57,500 nt of DNA from contig NC_135568.1 of the NCBI RefSeq assembly GCF_964340395.1, positions 3,785,001 through 3,842,500 on the forward strand, read 5' to 3'. The DNA comes from Glandiceps talaboti. Lineage: Eukaryota > Hemichordata > Enteropneusta > Spengelidae. Made by a program: the position numbers and the translations under genes. Below are positions 37,916 to 51,496 of this stretch, piece after piece. Position 1 is the first letter of the stretch. Every line of letters starts with the position of its first letter. Under the pieces are notes generated by a model, which was not told the DNA's origin, ran no database searches, and worked only from the letters and a program-made list of their open reading frames with translations.

Positions 37916-40027
37916 GATGAAATGCCGCCGGGGAAACGATGCTTGTCACGGAATCTTACCAGATGAGAGTTCAGGTATGTTCACGTACTCAAACTAACTA
38001 TATGACAGAATCCAATCCTGCAAAAAAAGAGAAACAAGTTGAATAAATCACGATTACTCAATAGAGTAGTAAAAGTGTAATAATTAACATTCGAATGTTG
38101 ATTTACGAAATTTGTAAAATATAGCGGAATAATAGTACTTTTTCAAATCAAATCAAAGCAATACCTTCTTACATCAAATATATCGGCATGTGCTATTCGT
38201 CATTCCAGTGTATAAACCATAAATGTAATACAGTACGTTTCTCCCAGTGCCTCTCAATCCAGCTATCTACTGACACTGACAGACTGTACTTAGCTTCCAA
38301 ACACCTTTATATACTAGATTAGAATATTCGAACATTTTCCGAAGTCAGTGATTGTTCGTTTTATCTTTTCTCAAAATTCAGCGCGCAAGTAAAAACTTCC
38401 ATTTTACAACACGCATGCGTCAAGTAAATCAGTGACAAATTTGAATAGAAGATTATGCGACTGACACCCCTGGAAAAAATCACTATGACAACATATGTAA
38501 ATTATGATTTGAAATGTCACCTGTAAGTTCAATGTGAAGTAGTATTGAAATATATATTCATGCGCTATCAATAATAAGTACCATTCCTTCATTTAATAAT
38601 ATATTTATTTATTTATTTATTTATTTATTTATTCGTTTGTTTGTTTGTTTGTTTGTTTGTTTGTTTGTTTGTTTGTTGTTTGTTTGTTTTCATGAAATTT
38701 TGAGTTTGTACAGTTTAGAAATCATCACAGAGAGCCAATTGGTGATAATAATAACAATGATACAAATACATATTCATAAAGAGCCTTCCACAATGGATGC
38801 CATGACCACAGCGCTTTAGTTATTACCCCTGGCACAGACCTATATAGGCACAATGACACTAGTACTACATATAACATCCTCAAATCCCTGGGAATCAGCG
38901 ATCAATTGCGTCCTCTGTAAATTGATACGTCATAATGACGTTTATTTCACCTAGACTTCATCCATGACCAAAGCAATTCTAGTAACGAATAATACGCTAT
39001 CTGTAGTTTGGGAAATGAAATGTATGCGTTGTTCATTTACGGTAAAAAAACAATACACATTGTCCCTATTTCAAGTCGTATCAATTAGAATAGGCCCATA
39101 TTGTGCGTTTACAGTTTCTATTTACAGGTTGGGGTTCGAAATTAATTTTTTTTGCAACAAAATAAGGTTTATTTTAAGCCTTTTTGCATGCAAGAAGGGA
39201 CTGATCACTGCCGCAGTGCGTGAACAAATACGGTGCGGTATGTTTGTTAGTGGCCAGAGGCAGCACACAGATATCAACTATATAACAGTGTGGTTTAAAT
39301 CACATTACAAGAACTACACTTTGGATTTTTTGTCGCTATCTTAAAAAAAATGTAAAAGTGTACAGCTGTCAGTACCAGTGTCTATAATATTACAAATTTG
39401 TTTTCAAGATAGGGGGTCGTAATGGTAAGGTCTATAACAAGACTAGACAACCATGTATAACATAGACATTGGTCTCTCTCCAACCGGTCTATATACTATA
39501 TGACATAACCGCGGTTATCAACCGTGTGTATTTGTTCAATATACAATAGTCTATAGGAAATGAAATATCGTAATAATAGTATAACGTGTATCAATATTAT
39601 TTTGATTGTGAATTTTAATTGAAAAGTGATGATTGATATAATGGAGAAATACGCGTTTACACTCGTAATTGGAATTCTTACTGACAACAGGAGGAGAGCA
39701 CTTTATATTATATTGTAGATAGGTCGAACCCAAAAATATAAAGAACGAAGTCGGGTTAGGATGAAAATTTAAGCGTGAAAAATAGTTGTCCGGCAGAGTC
39801 ATAGAAAATATTGGTCCTGAAAAAAGAACGACCTTATCCAATATTTATAGCTCCGCTAATAACAGAACACTAATGCGAGAACTTGGAACAGAATCTTGGG
39901 CCTTTAAGTGCAAACAAATAATCATTGAAATTGCAACAGTAGTATTAAAAAGGAAATCGAATAATCCAGTCTACACAATTTACATCAAACTTACTATATT
40001 CCAACGGCCTTCTCACCCCTCAGTTTG
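37916..40027. other. Region upstream of the TMEM163-like gene
   Basis: No gene supported. The TMEM163-like promoter should lie just right of 37915. A 126-codon open stretch at 38964-39344 has no recognisable domain or splice context. Confidence 0.4.
38596..38690. repeat. (TTTA)n-(TTTG)n microsatellite
   Basis: Two adjoining tetranucleotide arrays. Confidence 0.95.
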
Positions 40028-40585
40028 AATTACAGACACAGTTCCCAAAACCGAGAATTTGCTGCTATATCATGTCAGATATGGAAAAAATGGAGTTCGT
40101 TTGCAATTTATGACTTAAATAAACCTCCACTCCAAATTCTGCTGGTATTCGGGTATCTGTATTCAGTAAAACTGTAGGGAGGGTTGCGATACAATGACTC
40201 ATACCCATCATGTATTTGATATAGAGATCAAATGTAGTATCAAATGATATTTGGGCTGAGAATCTTACATTTGGTTATATTAATACTAAGGTAGTACTTG
40301 CGCGAGAACCTTGAATTGCATCATGGGTAACAAGAAATCAAAAGGTCTATAGTAGCAAAAGTACACAAAATAAATAATAATCCGATATTGTACGAACAAT
40401 TTACTTACCAACAACCTTTATTCTACCGAGTGTTAATTACCTGCATTTGAAGTTACAAAGTCGAGAATTTACTATCATGGCTATTCATGGACAAAATGAG
40501 AGTTTTCAGGCTAAAATAAAACTCCCCTCCAAATCTGCTGGTACTTGGGTGTCTGTTTTCTACAATACTAACTGAAAGGAAGGTC
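40028..40585. repeat. Old direct duplication, copies about 150 bp
   Basis: Segments about 40028-40185 and 40439-40585 share diverged blocks in the same order: aattac/ttacctgc, cgagaattt, ctccaaat(t)ctgctggta, gg(g)tatctgt/ggtgtctgt, then a purine-rich end (gggagggt/ggaaggt). Confidence 0.65.
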
Positions 40586-41451
40586 AGTGTACCATGTTTA
40601 ATGTTTTCAGAAGGGCAATATATAGTCTAATATCCGCTTGATATCGCCAAGTATTATGTGGGTCACATTAAAATATTCCATACAAAATTTAATGAAAAAA
40701 AAAACATTCTCCTTCAGGGCACCACAGTTTGGTTTAGATTAACTTTTAAGCTCAGTGTAAGCAAATTTTATTTATTAACAGTATGGCCAGGTGATTGTAA
40801 ATATATTGGTTGTCGTTTTAAATACTAGTAACTGGGAAATTTGACATTTGGTGAGGGAGGGGTACAAACATTGTCATAACTCCCCCTCCTCTTTCAAAAG
40901 CGATCTCTTTCACCGATATTTGCCATACCCCATAGTCCTGACAAATTCGACACTCTTGGAGAGAAACCGAAATGTCTAAAGAGAGAAAATTGATTTCCCT
41001 TTAAATCGGGGTGTGCATGTATTTGCGGACGCCGTCCTACTTGACACAATTGCGAGGATATTTGTTGTGCATGTACTTTCTTTGTAACATATGCGCTACG
41101 TATTCCCGGGAAAATCAATGTGTTCACTGTGGTTTTGTTTATCAATCGATGCTAGAACAAAGTATAGACTTTGTACGACGACAACTCTAGAAACAATTTT
41201 AAATAAAATTCCGCAATGTGGCGATATATCTCACATACATGTAAACATACCATACGACATTTTAGCGCCTACCACATCCCCATTTTTCTAATATTGTGGC
41301 TAGCCTGTGACTAATCCACTTCCTCTTTGAAGGGATGGTGTAGGGTAAGTAATCCGAGCGGTATGAACAATTGCAGTTACAACTGTAAGGTATACGCTTC
41401 ACAGAGTCGTTTACTGAAAGGTGTTATTCGTGTCTCTCACCTGCTTAAAAT

Positions 41452-41501
41452 GTCTTGAATCACAGATAAGTAACACGTGTTACTTATCTGTGCTTGAATC
41501 A
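41452..41501. repeat. Perfect 32-bp palindrome between direct repeats
   Basis: 41461-41492 is a perfect palindrome centred on CACGTG, with GATAAG on each arm. CTTGAATCA occurs at both edges (left copy overlapping the palindrome), like a target duplication. Confidence 0.8.
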
Positions 41502-42381
41502 AACAGTTACACGTCATTATATTTGCTAAACAGGTGTGTGACAGTCATAAACTATTGAATCGTGTTTGATAGATAGGGTACACGGGTACATACCATATCC
41601 GTCCGAGTATAGACAAACTCGATTACACTTCCAGTACGTATAGCCAGTATTCTAAAAAAAATGACTTTTCTGTATGTAGTTGTCATGTCTTACCTATGGT
41701 TGATGTAATACCGTTACCAAGTAAATAACTCGCCCAGACATCACACCTTGTCAGGGTATAAACCACAGGCCGAATACAGAGCTGCCAAGCGATTGAAACC
41801 ACAGACAAGTAAAGTAGACCTGTCTCTGTGTTGAAACCAATACAAGCTGGTTACAATGTTACGTAATCAGTCGATCCTGCTCCAAGCTGTTATTACACAA
41901 GCTGCCAAAAAACCAATCAGTAATATTCTAAAAAATGACCAAATCTGGTTGTCGTATATCATGGAAGATCAGATGTGCAAAAGTAGGTGTCCATGAACAG
42001 ATTTGTGAAAATATACAGTCTGGTAGATTATACGTTGATACTGAACGTACCTGGTGATGGATTATGTAATGACCCTGTAGTTATATTTGCATATAGACCG
42101 TGTTTATCGTCACTGCAACGGTGGAGGCGCTTCAAGCAGAGCTCTTTCTCTGAACTTTTCTCTCCTTGCAACCTCAGACCACCAAAAACAAGTGGTTGCA
42201 ACTCAAAGCAACTAACGAAACCAAACTTACAAGTTGCACTCGTACATTTTACCTAGATCTTTCCCCATGGCATCGAAGCTGCAACATTTAGACTTTTAAA
42301 AAAATGCTGATGAAATAATGCATATTTCCCCGAACCATGACGTATGTTCCTCTCAAATGCGTGAATACTCTTACTCTACCT

Positions 42382-42408
42382 TGGGGTGGGGGTGGGGGTG
42401 GGGATGGG
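42382..42408. repeat. G-rich run with quadruplex potential
   Basis: Four or more runs of at least four G separated by single T or AT. Confidence 0.6.
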
Positions 42409-43585
42409 GCTATGATTCTCTGCAACGTATCAGCTTTGTTTTAATTTGAAAAGTATCTTTGGAATTTGTTGGGCACCGTATGTAAATGAAATGCCTTATC
42501 TATAGTTTTATAATGGAACATTCTTATAGTATTGACACAACACGATGTTGGATCATGTCTAGTAATATTTACAGAATTGTCAACAGGAATTGATGTATAA
42601 TAATAATTAAATGACATTGTGATATAATTTCGTCATTTCGAACTTTCGCCGATTTTGTCACTACTCGAAAGTTTCACTCAATATTATCAAATAATTGTGA
42701 CGTCATGATAATAATTACCACTTTTGACAACATGTTCAACTCACTAAGTATCAGAGGATACTTCGGTATATTTTAGACTCATAGATAGTTAGAAGTCAGA
42801 CTCTGCATAATGTGTTGTTGTGTTCGTGTACTTCAGCCGATTACTGTATCACAGAACCGTTTTTAGTTGATGACCTATCTACGCTATACGTATGCATATG
42901 TTTACATCAGACATAACACCGACGAGTGTGTAAACTGAGTACAAAATTTTGTGCGAAATTCCCTCTATATTTTACTCTAGAAGTTTCACTGACTAGATAT
43001 TTATGACGTCATCGTAGTCATTTTTATTGGCACTATATAAGATCAATGCACTAACTATTCAAAGAAAGGTTATTCACATTATTCATTCATTAAATAGTTG
43101 ATTTTTTTCTCAGATTTAGCATAAAATTGTTGTTCTTTCGTGCATTCTATGTATTACTCTACTATTGTATATACCCCACACGAAAATGTAGGGTTCATGA
43201 CTGTTCATAACATTTTTGGTGTTGATACAACTGTCAGGAGCGCCATATGTTGCAAACCTTGTAAAGTGATTATAAGCTATATTCTGTATGTATTAGTAGT
43301 AAGCTGTTTCATATAGCTGCCTTGTCTGTTTGCTTTGAATAATAGGATTTCAATGTTTAAAAATAGTGAGAATAAAACAGAAGTGGTGAGATAAAACTAT
43401 AAAGTGCATTATATTATTTATTTCATAACGTGTATACTCATTACCTGCGATCATAGTAATATAAACATTCAATAAAATGGTTACAGGATTGCTTTTGGCA
43501 ATTTCATAATAACATCAAAATTTAATGACAGGATTTTGATAGGAAAATAGTATATCTAATAAAGCAGTTGAAGTGTATATTCAAT

Positions 43586-43676
43586 CATCGTCGTAAACCA
43601 CATGTAGCCTCTTTTACGGCACCGTCCAAGACACACCACCAGATGCATGTGTCGCGGAAGAAAGTTTGCAAGAATG
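43586..43676. mobile_element. hAT-like MITE, CATTCTCGCAAAC family, copy d (inverted, decayed)
   Basis: Opposite orientation: catcgtcgtaaac at the left, gtttgcaagaatg at the right, with agcctcttttacggcaccgt inside. 91 bp, so shortened relative to the 109-bp copies. Confidence 0.65.
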
Positions 43677-44384
43677 AGATTCAGTGTCTTATCTGATATA
43701 GAAATAGGGATCTAATTCTTTATTTACCTTATCCCTTCGTATATTTTCGTGTGTTTTTTTAATTTGATTTTTTTTGTAGTTCTGGGTGTGATTTCTTTTC
43801 CTGTGCCGCATTCGAACTGTACTACAGCAGATTGATTCTGTGTCTAGACTTTTAAACCAAGCAGGAAATCAAAATGTGACAAATGCCTAATGTAAAATTT
43901 ACATTTTGTCTAATCCGTGACAACTACATCTTGAAGTACATCATATGGTATATGCCAGTAACACTAGGCAGATTAGAACTCAATCATGCACGCTCTATAC
44001 TCAGATCTAACATCGATGAACAAAATCGGGAACTTACAAAATTAGGAAAATCTCATCAGATTACGATTAGTGTATAACAATGTCAACCATATCTCAACCT
44101 AATGTATAGACACATACACATATATATATATATAATATAAACTTTGACTTTGAAAAATCGTCACCCGTATATGAGTATCAAGCTACTTAATATAAAATTC
44201 TGATGTAAAAGCTTGATACGGTGAAATTCGTTTATCGTTTATCTGTCTTTTCTTGGCATATATCATTTATACTGTCATGTTTCGATTTTGTAGAAAGAGG
44301 CGACCACTCCCAGAACGACAAAATAAAAAATAGACAACATATAAAAATGTATCAAATAAAGATAAATAATCTATATAGGATATA

Positions 44385-44509
<125 letters not shown>

Positions 44510-46324
44510 TAAATATTTGGATTTTCAAATTTAAATAAATATAACATATGTATATATACTAACATTATTTGTTATCAGTAAAGGCCGTATTCCTACAATA
44601 TGTTTTAATCAGATTGGATGAGTATTTTCATACTTTTTTATCTGTAGTGATGAGAAACCGTTGCAGTGTGACAGATTTCCACAGTACGTTCAAACATATG
44701 GTTTGACAGTAAATCTGTCCATCTGTGGAAGGGTCAATGCCCTCTGCGCTCCTTGCCATTGACCTTGTGTCATAATTAATAACGGGTTTGATTTAATGAT
44801 CATATGCGTAGTTTTGTTTCTTGGAAGCTTATTGATATGAATAAATATATTATTTTTTTTATATTTATGTTTAATTGTAGACAAACTTTTGAAAAAAAAG
44901 AAAATACAAATTGTCTGGATATGGCGACATGTTGGAAAATTGTATCGTAATTGTATAAAATAAGCTAGTATATGTTGCTGTCACCTGATGATCACGTGAC
45001 TGCTTGCAGTGTAATTAATTCAATTTTCATAATTTTTCCACACTGTCCTTGAACGATAACTTGATTAAACATGTTATTAAACAGGTCATAAATTTCAACA
45101 ATAGCACTTGAACAAAATTATTGTAAAATAAAAAGGTTGCAAGTAATTACATAAAATTATTTATGAAAATATGCATAGTTGTATTATTTGTGATATACTG
45201 TGATAAATCGTCGACCTATTGTCCTTTGGTACGATGTATTTGAAATGACCTATCGAACTTTGCCACTGAGATGTTTTAATTTATCATCAAACTATTGTCA
45301 TATGGCATAAATTGTAAAAATAAATTTCAGTTTTAGCTTCGTGTCCAGGCTTGTGACATATTTTTTCTCCATAAATGCCTTCACTAAGCGGACCATATGC
45401 GTGGACACATAGACATTCAAACGTCTATGGTGAAATTAATGGATACTTATTTTCCATCGAAAATTCCCTATGACCAACCATATTTGGTCTCCATTCCACC
45501 ACCCCTTTATTTTTCCTCAGAGTTTTTGTAACTTCTCTGACCACGGTTGTTGTTTTATAGTTTCGATAACAGATCAGTAAGTGATTGCCATCTTGTACGT
45601 GTAAATAAGGTTTTTATGCCGCTTCTATCAGTTCGGAGGTTTTGTGGGGTAGTGTCCTTTGTCACATGTCAATAATATTTTCTGTCATTTTGATCCATTC
45701 TGTCAGTCCGTCTATAATATAGGTAAATGTTTTCAATTGATATCTTTCAAGTCTGCTACCTTTAAAACTAGAGTCGTACAGTGTTGTTAAATCACAGACC
45801 TCTTTGCAGTAACTGCTTTCGTTGAAGCCACAATACGAAATTAATTTTAGTTGTATTTTTCGTTGCAACAGCGGAGAACATGTACTCTGATTTGCGAGAA
45901 TGGGGTCTTATGGTAGAACATGTTTGACATTAATTACAGTTAATACATTGATACATTAATTGTAGTTGTAGAAATGAATGATTGTATGGTGTAAAAAATG
46001 ATGAACGGACTCGTATGAATTCTTCAACAGACATGTAAATTTTGATTCAAGGGATGCAAGGCAACGATATCGCCAGAAGGTAAAACTACGAGTAATGTAT
46101 TGCCAGTATTTAGGTTAATTAGTAATTTACATATGTGTTACGTAAGCTGTATGTGATAATACATTCATAGTTTGATAACAAAATTAACATACAAATGGAC
46201 AAAAAACCTGTACATGTATTAAAATGTATACAATGTGCGAAACCGAGGACGGAGAGAAAGCCAGTTACTCTGATGGCTACTCAGGTCGGCGTTCGACTGG
46301 CATACTGTAAAAAAATTAATCTCT

Positions 46325-46600
46325 TATCATGCAATTTTAGATCCAGAATAGGTGTGATAGGTAGATTTTTATTGAATTTTTATATAACTTTTTGTTTCAT
46401 GTGTGAGTCTACAGTTTCATATTGTCTTTTTAAATTGATGTCAGTTTCCGTATCCACTATTTCTTGCGAGACATCACACTTTTCGCGATTTCATTGTTTT
46501 TTCTCGAATACGTAAAAAAAGAAGTTTAGGGCCGGCAGTGAAAAACTAGGTGGGGGTCGAGTAACCGGAACAAACCATTTTTTGCTTAGGCCTAAATGGT
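46325..46600. repeat. Dispersed repeat, copy 2 (inverted relative to 18440)
   Basis: Reverse-complement match to 18440-18790 over its full length, including gtaaccggaac, ggcagtgaaaaactaggt and gaataggtgtgataggtag. Confidence 0.7.
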
Positions 46601-48834
46601 CTAATGTACTTCTGATTAGGTCACGTGATAGGAAAACACGTGTAGAAACTTGTACAGTTCAGTTGGAAAGTTGGAAAGCTCATACTTTGATCAATATGTC
46701 TATAATACTTCCTTTACAAATAATTCCTCGATACAAAACAAACATCAAAAACAAACACCCGCCCTAAAATAAAAACCACCAACGAAAAGTTAAAAACAAA
46801 ACAAATTAACCTGAGTAAGCTTATCTAATGATCTTATTTTTACACAGAATGGCGTAACATTAATGAGATTAAAAAAAAACATTACACGCCCCTAGCCTTG
46901 GAGGTAAAATTCTATTTTAGGTACTGAGAATTTACTAGAAACTGTCTATTTCCGTTTTCGTTGACTCGTTAAAATAAAAAGTATATACATCTGGTATTAT
47001 GTGTATGGCCACTAGTAACACATATTCAAGTTAATCGTCGAATTGTTGTTAGTATCATTCAGCATACCATTACCACTATAAGTTGTATCTAGGGGCTGTA
47101 CCACTTCTGCAGGGCCGTCACCATGGAAACCGTAAGGCAAACATTGAATAGAAAACGACAAAAAATAAAGATAAAAATAGGCTAGTTAACAATTGAGGGA
47201 AAAATGAGTTTCTCTGATCAAACATATTACAGTCGGTTTTATGCTATTATTTCATATTTCATATCGCCATAATCACGTGACTTGTTGGTGTGATTGTTGC
47301 AAGTCAGCAACGCTGTTGTTTGCAGCAAAGAATCTAAATGACAAAATGTGTCAAATACATTAATCTTGTTACTATGACAACAGAACGGACACGGAATGAT
47401 CAACACACACCGCGTTTGAAGCTATTCAAAAAAAATCCAAACTGACAAATGTATGCGATTGTTATTTAGTTATTTATGACGTCACACAAAATATCCATTG
47501 GTCAATTCAGCAAATGCGATATTCAGCTAACGCCACTAATATTATGCCAAGAGGATGAAAAATTCGAATCGGATTATCAGGTTTACTAATTTGCATAAAC
47601 ATTCGTCACATGTGGAGTATAACCAAACACACTTTCCAAAAAATACGTCCAGCATCACATTACAACATTAATGCTGGTAGGTAAGAGCAATATAGCTTAC
47701 TTCATCGATAATTTATCCATATCAATTTCATTTTTATTACTTTTTTCCGTTTTGTGAAGAAGGGTCCTTTGACACATATGATGCATTTTCATCCAAGCCG
47801 TCACAACAAATAAAGCATGGCAAGTGTAAACAATTCAGTGCATACAGTATAGACATCTGTTACATACCTTGTGGTAATATGGCTATTCACAAATCCAATT
47901 ATATTGCCATTCTAATTCTATGATGTTTGCTTATACAATAAACTGAAAACGATTTTCATTTTATGACAAATAGTTCACCATTTGACACATTCCATTGTAC
48001 TGTTAGTGTTATATCTTGCTTATTGTCTAGATTATCAAAAATACTTTTCTTTAAATTTGTAAGGCATAAACAGGAAGAAATTTGTGTAAGTAATCAATTA
48101 ATTGAATTATTTTTCTTTTGTAATCACTCATTCGATTCCAATAAATTACCCCAGGGTTTAAAAAAAAAAGATGTCACAGGCTGTACTAATGTGATCGTGA
48201 TGACGTAATGTTCTAAGCATTTATATTATTATAGTATTGTTTTCTGTCTTTGTCCTGCTGCATTAAAACTCATAGTGGTCTGAGACTAAAAGCTAGCTTT
48301 AGGATGAGGGGGTGTGGGTGGGGTGGGGTGGGGTGGGGGTAGGGGTAGTGGTGGTGGGGCTCAACTATCAAAATTTCAATCATCTATACTATTGTCTACA
48401 GTCATCTTGGTAAACTTAGAATTAATCAGATAGGCCAGTCATGGAATTTTTACCATTTTACACTTTTGCTGTACAAAATGACGGTTTATACGATGGAATT
48501 GAATTGGAATGTTGAAGATTAACAAATTCAATCTGGTTAAATGAGATTTCACGAGTGTACGGAGAACTGAACGAACTAAAAAGAGTAAAAGGAGAACTAA
48601 ATAGACATTACACTGAAAACTCAATGGTCACAGTGTTGTTATAACGGTGGTAGGGAACATCAACTGTTTATCTAAACATGCATGAATCTATTCTTGGTAG
48701 GACGTCGTGAACCAAAAGCTAAATTTGTTCTAGGATAAGGGGATGAAGTTATTTTTGTTGCTCACTAAATTGTACATGTAGCATTCTACTTACTCTGAAG
48801 TATACTTATAACTGACTCATTGAAGTATACCTAA
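46600..48834. other. Non-genic stretch with a further decayed repeat
   Basis: No exon supported. 46910-46945 (attttaggtactgagaattta) resembles 53163-53190 (atttcaggtaccgagaattta). A G-rich tract at 48307-48358 could form quadruplexes. Confidence 0.4.
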
Positions 48835-49383
48835 CTGTCACTTATTATTTGTAGATCAAGTCAAACGTGGCATTACAACCCTTACAGCCGTTATTTAGAT
48901 ATGCCTCTGATCAGAACATTGTTTTATAATCAATTCACGTGGCATTATAACCCTTACAGCAGTTATTTAGATATGCTTCTGATCAGAACGTTGGTCATCA
49001 GCAGTAGTCAATTCACGTGGCATTACAACCCTTACAGCAGTTATTTAGATATGCCTCTGATCAGAACATTGTTTTATAATCAATTCACGTGGCATTATAA
49101 CCCTTACAGCAGTTATTTAGATATGCTTCTGATCAGAACGTTGGTCATCAGCAGTAGTCAATTCACGTGGCATTACAACCCTTACAGCAGTTATTTAGAT
49201 ATGCCTCTGATCAGAACATTGTTTTATAATCAATTCACGTGGTATTATAACCCTTACAGCAGTCACCTAGAGATGCCTCTGATCAGAACATTGTTTTATA
49301 GTCAGTTCACGTGGTACAACCCTTACAGCAGTCACCTAGAGATGCCTCTGATCAGAACATTGTTCATCAGTAGTAGTCAATAA
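48835..49383 (+). CDS. Open tandem-repeat segment, seven units of 69-78 nt, coding status uncertain
   Basis: Seven head-to-tail units translate without a stop into repeats of TWHYNPYSSYLDMPLIRTLF followed by YNQF or VISSSQF. The first units alternate 72, 78, 72, 78, 72 nt, then 72 and 69. Every length difference between units is a multiple of three, so the frame is never broken. The array ends in TAA at 49381-49383. An upstream in-frame TAA lies at 48832, and the first Met is at 48901. The sequence just before the array (ttatttgtag at 48845) could be a splice acceptor. I do not recognise the repeat. It may be a lineage-specific repeat exon or a minisatellite that is open by chance; I found no neighbouring exon, so confidence is low. 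Confidence 0.3.
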   Translation: MSLIICRSSQTWHYNPYSRYLDMPLIRTLFYNQFTWHYNPYSSYLDMLLIRTLVISSSQFTWHYNPYSSYLDMPLIRTLFYNQFTWHYNPYSSYLDMLLIRTLVISSSQFTWHYNPYSSYLDMPLIRTLFYNQFTWYYNPYSSHLEMPLIRTLFYSQFTWYNPYSSHLEMPLIRTLFISSSQ

Positions 49384-49391
49384 AAAATGGC

Positions 49392-49685
49392 TTTTAAGGT
49401 GCCGAAATGCTTCTCCTTATCACATTTTCAAACTGATATACATTGATACAAAAAGTATATCAGGTGCCTCTAATGTAGATTCACGCCATGCTTTTATCAG
49501 TTTGTTTATGTCTCTGGAAGTTAGTCATACAGTTAAAGCCAATATGACTTACTTTCACAGACATAAACAAACCTCTAAGAACAAGGCGTGAACCGACGAC
49601 ACCATAGACATTCGATGTTATTTTCTATCAATGTATGTCAGTTTGATAGTGTGATAATAAGGTGACCTTTCGGCACCTCTAAAAC
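49392..49685. mobile_element. Long palindromic fold-back element (294 bp)
   Basis: The whole element is an imperfect inverted repeat. ttttaaggtgccgaaatg at the left pairs with ctttcggcacctctaaaa at the right; further in, gattcacgcc pairs with ggcgtgaacc and gtttgtttatgtct with agacataaacaaac. It starts 9 bp after the stop codon of the tandem-repeat frame at 48835-49383. Confidence 0.85.
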
Positions 49686-51338
49686 CAATTTTAAATGTCC
49701 ACTACTTATAACACGATGTTCTGATCGATGGTATCTCTAGACAACTGTTGCAAGGGTTGTAATACATACACAACATAGATGGCATAATTTTGTATACGTA
49801 CACATAGACCCTCCACCAATGGTACACACAAACATTGAAGAACCTTATCTCACACTACCAACGGTTACAGTACTAGCAATGCCAGAATACCACTGTTATA
49901 CCATCGAAGGAATACAGTGACATTAACATTGTACTACGTCAGTATAGTCATTGGTTTATGTATGGTTTGTAAACCATCCGAGTAAACTCAGCTTGTGTAT
50001 CATATGTTAACAAAATACAATCCATACATCTATAGACACACATTTTAATCTCCTATGAAAAATAATCTCAGATATCTTCTTCTTTTTTAAAATTACGAAT
50101 GAATAAAAATGAAAGGCGGTAACATTTTAATTTTCAATGTCTGGGTCTAAGTGTGTATCAGTATTTGTTTGTTACTTTGTAGATACATGTACAGTCGTGA
50201 GATTCGTACATGTGCTAAAATGTTATCAGATAACAATATGAGTTCAGCTTTTGGTCAAACGCTTTCATAATCTCAATGCAGCGAAATTTGTTCAGAGTTC
50301 AGATAATACACAGTAAAAATAATCCTGACTATTGTTTGGATATAGTGTATTGTTTCAATGGTGTTAAATGACAGGCAAACGTACCATTTTAAAGAGTTTC
50401 AAAAACATGTCGTGATGTTATATACAAATACATTGTACCACGTGTTGCTATTTCAACTGGCAATATTAATATCAAATTGATCCCCGTAAAACAGCCCTCA
50501 GCATGTTGTAGTGTGTGTATTCACAATACGAGCTGAGAGCAGAGAGCTGCAACATCAAATATATGATTGCTTACCTTTGTACGAATATTTGTGTTTTATC
50601 CAGTAGCAAAACACGACAGATGAGTTGAAGCAAACTGATGAAATATTAAAAGTCAAATTACAGTGTATGCAATGCACTGTACATACTGTATGTCCCAGCC
50701 ATATGATAACAATTCCAGTTCTGTTGACCCGACTCATAAATATGCAAATTATCCATGTCACCTGTTTATATATTGAGTGTTCATCCCATGCGGAGTATTC
50801 CCTACATGTCCGTATATGCACTTGCTGTGTTCTCTAAATGACTGGGTTTAAATTTCTCTATTATTTCGACCAAATGAATACTGTAACCTTGCCTTTGGGA
50901 GAACGGAAACCATAACCATAATTGTTTATTTTTTACAGACAAGTAAGCCCCCTCTTTTTGAAGGCAGATACTGTAGAACTAAACACCCACTTTCAATTCT
51001 CATATCGAAATACGTTTATATAGTGGTATTGTTACTTTTGAATGACAGATAAAAATGATTTTTATTGGTATTGTAATATTTATATTTTTATCGTGATAAT
51101 CTCCGGTGCTAAAACGTGATGGAATGAAAAATCTTCCTCCGCTACGGACTGGTTAGGTCGAGGGTTTTTCTACATGACAAAATTTAACAGATCTCATGTG
51201 CTTTTAGTTAATCGAAGACTACAGCTGTCAGATCTTATTTTTTTCCTTTCGGCAATGTACATGGGAACTTAAGATTACTTGTCGCAAATCGATGAAATCG
51301 CTTTGCGGTATCGTCGTAAGGCGATCAAACCTTTTTAC
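49686..51338. other. Non-genic stretch
   Basis: Nothing recognised on either strand beyond short chance open frames. Confidence 0.4.
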
Positions 51339-51347
51339 GGCATTGTT

Positions 51348-51496
51348 TAGACTGTCGACAGTCGTTCGTGCCTCTTTGCTACGTTTTATCTAAAACTAAA
51401 GTCGTTGTCTCGCTCCGATCCGGAGCAATACTATAACCACGTACTGATTTAGATAAAACGTAGCAAAAAAAGGCACGAACGACTGTCGACAGTCTA
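51348..51496. mobile_element. MITE with 47-bp inverted ends and target duplication
   Basis: tagactgtcgacagtcgttc with gtgcctctttgctacgtttt at the left is inverted at the right, leaving about 55 bp in the middle. Direct repeats GGCATTGTT (51339-51347) and GGCATTATT (51497-51505) flank it with one mismatch. Confidence 0.85.

Noticed and set aside
38964-39344. 126-codon open frame on the plus strand
   Set aside because: No recognisable domain, no splice sites suggesting an exon, and AT-rich composition like the surroundings. Probably chance.
45662-45868. 68-codon minus-strand open frame with protein-like composition
   Set aside because: It has no ATG (it begins at TTG), no clear acceptor and no recognisable domain. 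It lies next to a lone MITE end at 45888.
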